Origin: Nemophila menziesii
Lineage: Eukaryota; Streptophyta; Magnoliopsida; Boraginales; Hydrophyllaceae
Reading direction: 5' to 3'
DNA: 64,000 nt
NCBI GenBank assembly: GCA_029959085.1
Contig: JARWIR010000010.1
Coordinates: 20,109,001 to 20,173,000, forward strand
Numbering within the stretch: the first letter of the stretch is position 1; every line of letters begins with the position of its first letter. This document shows, in pieces, positions 60,594 to 64,000 of the stretch. A program made the translations under genes and the position numbers. Below the pieces are notes generated by a model that was given only the letters and a program-made list of their open reading frames with translations, was not told where the DNA came from and did not search any database.

Positions 60594-61309
60594 CTAAATT
60601 TTTGAAGGAGTGAAAACCATAGATCTAGGTGTTGAACATCCACTCATATCTCGTGTTAGTAGGCTCCATAGTCCATTTGGCGGATCCACATACCGTATTG
60701 GATCTTCTTTACTTAACACTCCCATTTTTTCCAACCAATCTGTACAACAATTTTTTTTATCAATACATATGTATAATCTCAAAATTCGTATGACTAGCTA
60801 GTATATCTCTACACGCTTCAATTATCTCATCTGATCGACTCCCATTGTTCTCACCGCCCTTCCCTAGCGCGTGTTACTCCTGTGAGTCCGTTTCAATGAA
60901 TAACGTCTCATATTTACAATTTACCTCCATATGTAGTACAAAGTGTAATGCAAAAATCTTTATTTGAAAAACTGATCCCACCTTACAAGAACCCGCAAAT
61001 TCGCCCATGAAAGCATCATTTTTATCCAGAAAGAGACCCCCAACTCAAGCTTTGTTTGGATTGGTCCCAAAACACCTATCAATATTTAATTTGATCATAG
61101 TAATCGTCTTAACCAGTCTCACTAACGTGCTCCGTGCCGAAATAATTAGACCCCTATCTCGCTCTTTACTCCAAGCTTGGATATACTCCATAGCCGTGAA
61201 CGTAACTATGGCTCAGAATTTCGATATTGACTTTTTTGCGTTTATTTTGCTCTAAACATGTCGCATTCGGATTTCTCCATATGGTCTAGCATATAGCCAA
61301 ATCAACAAT
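60594..61309 (-). pseudogene. RNase H domain relic of another LINE, unit E
   Basis: Counterpart of 42174-42890 with the same Lys at the second acidic position. The C-terminal piece is open over 62 codons (60782-60594; NCCTDWLEKMGVLSKED, WSLLTRDMSG). The Ala before FGG is again followed by an in-frame stop area (AACTCAAGCTTTG on the plus strand differs by one base from D). Confidence 0.8.
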
Positions 61310-61482
61310 ATTAAGTTCTAGCCCATTACCTTGGCCTTTTTAGCTAATCAATTTTTTCCACCAGTTAGTGTTGTTTATATTGTTAATTATGTTCACTTCC
61401 TCAATGTGTAATTTCTCTTCATGTGGTAATCCAGCTGCAGACGCGTTCCTACTCAGATGTTCAGTAGCTAATTGTCTTACAC

Positions 61483-62016
61483 GTCCCGGTTGCTAAAAGA
61501 TCTATATCTTTTAGCGACTATTTAGGAAATCGGTAAAGGTTTTTATTCTCTCCATTGTATCTTTACAGGCCACTCTGGTGGTCGGTGATAATATCTTGTT
61601 ACTAGCGACCATTGGGTGGCCGATATTAATTTTTTCAGGAAAGGAATTAGCGACCGATGTCGTGGACGCTAATGGTTGATAACTTTCTAGCAAATACTCT
61701 CGCGCTTGTCAAAAAGTTTATTTTTTAATATATTCGACGACTATTATCGGACACTAGAACTCCTAAACTAGCGAATATGTTGGTAGTCGTCAAAAGTGAG
61801 GTCCCTAAAGATATCTATATGCATTAAATCGCTGCAAGAGGTTCAAATGAAAATTAGAGTTTAAGGTTAGATTTTTGGTTTGTATATTGAGAATACTATG
61901 GTAACATTTAAAAACTTATTCTGACTCTCGTAGTAGTAAAAAGGTTCTTTTTATAACTTTTGTTAAAAAATTCTTCTTTTATAATATAAATAATATTTCT
62001 TCTTGTAAATTTTTTT
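61483..62016. repeat. GCGACC/GGTCGC-rich repeat, right copy, unit E
   Basis: Counterpart of 43063-43597. Confidence 0.6.
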
Positions 62017-62440
62017 CTGTTACTTTGTTTATAGTTAATTAAAAAATTATATAATTAAAAATGTTACAATTTCAATTGGAGCCGGCCCTAAAATTAGATA
62101 CAAACATACCTTGCAAGATTTTTTTTGTTTACATGGGAGAGCCACTTTTGGACTCGGTATCATTGACACAGTAAGAACCTGTACCGCCTAACAAGATAAA
62201 CAAAGCTTTGACTAGTTGAGCTAATCCCAACTGGTTACCTAGGAAGAATTCGTCAATTAATAGGAACAAATACCTTTAAAGTAAGTAATCCTATATATTA
62301 CGTAACTAATACTAATCTTAACATTGTATACCTGTAGGTGGAGTTGCAATTAGAGTCTTATATATAAGTAATGCTTGCATCACTAAAAACAAACAAATTG
62401 TCGTCCCTTCAAATCAATAAATAGGAAAATCTCCAAGAAT

Positions 62441-62647
62441 ATGGGATTTGAGAGGTTGAAAAAGCTTCCTGATGTTCCTGAGGATTTGGTCTCTGATATA
62501 CTTTCAAGGTTACTTGCAAACTCTCTCCTACGTTTCAGGTATGCATCAAAGTCATGGTGTACTTTGATCGAAAGTAGATATTTCTCTAAGATGAATTTAA
62601 ATCATAGACTGCGCGATAGTACAAATTCCAAGCTTATTGGGGGTTAA
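62441..62647 (+). pseudogene. F-box relic 1, N-terminus only, unit E
   Basis: Counterpart of 44016-44222. Keeps RLKKLPDVPEDLVSDILSRL and SKSWCTLIES (D has RFKKL and SNSWC). Ends at the same stop before the second promoter copy; period to the next ATG is 598 bp. Confidence 0.82.
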
Positions 62648-63038
62648 ATGTTCCAATTTCAACTGCATCTGGCCCTGAAATAATATATACACGTAACTAG
62701 GAAGATTTTTTTTGTTTACGTGGGAGAGCCACTTTTGGCTCGGTGTCATTGACACAGTTAGAATCTGTACCGCCTAAAAAGATAACCAAAGATTTGACCA
62801 GATGAGCTAATCTCAACTGGTTACCTAGGAACAATTCTATAGTTAGTAGGAAACGAATACCTTTAAAGTAAGTAATCCTATATATTAGGTAACTGGTACT
62901 ACTAATATTAACATTGTATACCTTTGGTGGAGTTGCAATTAGAGTCTTTTATATATATATATATAGGTAAAGCTTTCATTATTTCAAAAAAAAAATTGTC
63001 GTCCCTTCACATCAATAACAAGAAAAATCTCCAAGAAT

Positions 63039-63878
63039 ATGGGATTTGAGCGGTTAAAAAAGCTTCTTGATAATCCTGAGGATTCGATCCCTGATATACT
63101 TTCAAGGTTACTTGCAAAGTCTCTCCTACGCTTCAGGTACGTATCAAAGTCATGGTGTACTTTGATCGAAAGTAGATATTTCTCCAAGATGAATTTAAAT
63201 CATAGACTGCGCGATAGTACAAATTCCAATATTATTGGGGGTTATATTGATAGATTCACGAACCCGAGTCTCTATACTATAGAGTGAAATAGCTGCAGCT
63301 CAGAGGTTGTTGTGGAAAATCATAAGTATCTTAATCTACTATACAAATGTAATGACGACCCTCCAATTTCTTGTCATGGTTCAGTTAATGGCGAGCTTTT
63401 TTCGAGTTATGCAATTCATAAAATTTTCTATATGGAATCCATTATCCAAAAACTGTCTGGAGATATTGTGCCCTTACGTATCCCCTCCTTCTAAAGATAC
63501 TAGTCTCGAAATACATTACGGTTTTGGGTATGAAAAAACCACCGACAATTACAAGGTTGTGGCTTTGCGAAACTTTTATGATTTTTCTGATGATTTAAAC
63601 CTTATGGAGTATTCTATTGGTTGGATTTATAGTCTAAATCGGAAAGATGGAAGAGACTTGATAATTTTTCATATAGTCTTGAGTGTTGGAAGGAGAGTTC
63701 AGGTGGCGTTCTTTGTGGTGGATTTTGCAAAGGTGCTCTCCATTGGATTACAGACGAATATTTGATTCTTGCCTTTGATCTTCTCCATGAGAAATTTTAT
63801 TTTATGATAAACAATTATGGAATTCATGATTCTTGGACTAGGATCAGTTTGGAGAATTATATTTGTAAAATTGAGTAG
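63039..63878 (+). pseudogene. F-box/FBA relic 2, unit E
   Basis: Counterpart of 44625-45464. The first frame stays open 12 codons longer (YIDRFTNPSLYTIE-stop at 63287), because D carries a TGA in place of AGA. The later frame breaks are shared with D, so they predate the D/E duplication. Confidence 0.87.
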
Positions 63879-64000
63879 TTGAGAATGCCTGTAGTATTTC
63901 TCAAAAGAAATAATCTGCAAGTAAAAATTATTAAAAAAAAACGATGTTTTTTTGGCTCTTTTTATCTGATCCCCTTGTGCACCACTCACTTGAGATACCT
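63879..64000. other. End of window, start of unknown downstream frame
   Basis: Collinear with 45465-45590; the open frame of unknown nature at 45529 in unit D is just beginning when the window stops. Confidence 0.5.

Larger units (their letters stand above)
52547..64000 (+). repeat. Tandem unit E, long form, cut by window end
   Basis: Fifth copy. Collinear with unit D to the end of the window apart from a 1,540-bp solo LTR plus 5-bp target duplication in the protease relic. The window stops just after the second F-box relic. Confidence 0.92.

Noticed and set aside
1..64000. Assembly artefact producing a false tandem array
   Set aside because: Units carry many private differences (LTR element, solo LTR, separate indels), which a collapsed or duplicated assembly would not invent. 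Not fully excluded without reads.
1..64000. tRNA, rRNA, CRISPR array or bacterial-type operon
   Set aside because: No clover-leaf consensus boxes, no rRNA-like segments and no regularly spaced short repeats were seen.

Overview
This is nuclear DNA of a flowering plant. It is AT-rich, has GT-AG introns, plant L1-type LINEs, a plant Ulp1/OTS-type SUMO-protease relic, F-box/FBA gene relics resembling the S-locus-F-box-like family, and LTR retrotransposons. A eudicot, perhaps of the Solanaceae type, is my guess; the sequence alone does not prove a taxon. I see no clearly intact protein-coding gene, no RNA gene and no CRISPR array.

The window is essentially one head-to-tail tandem array of a composite unit. 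The ORF2 start of the same LINE recurs at 10, 10723, 21556, 35747 and 52547, giving five copies called A to E here. A and E are cut by the window ends. Spacings are 10.71, 10.83, 14.19 and 16.80 kb. The basic unit, in order, is: a LINE of about 6.3-6.6 kb (ORF1 with DUF4283-like domain and CCHC knuckle; ORF2 with endonuclease, reverse transcriptase and zf-RVT); exons of a degenerate Ulp1-like SUMO protease; a minus-strand relic of unknown identity; AT-rich spacer; two candidate small exons around an (AT)n tract; then the next LINE. A 15-bp direct repeat brackets the LINE, so it probably landed in an intron of the protease gene before the array formed.

Units A, B and C are short forms. All three share a deletion of about 5.95 kb that fuses the last protease exon in frame to the tail of an RNase H relic. 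Units D and E keep that 5.95 kb. It holds a minus-strand RNase H relic of another LINE, flanked by two diverged direct repeats rich in GCGACC/GGTCGC motifs, and then a tandemly duplicated F-box pseudogene pair.

Later events are copy-specific: a young 3.33-kb LTR element without gag-pol inside the (AT)n tract of unit C (28922-32252), a 1.54-kb solo LTR inside the protease exon of unit E (56936-58475), and various small deletions and tandem duplications. All five ORF2 copies carry the same internal amber codon, so the LINE was already dead when the unit was amplified. Marker variants alternate A/C(/E) against B/D, and D switches from B-like to E-like within its LINE, which fits repeated unequal exchange or gene conversion.

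There is no operon-like functional system. The interest lies in how the array formed and decayed, and in the chimeric ORFs it produced.
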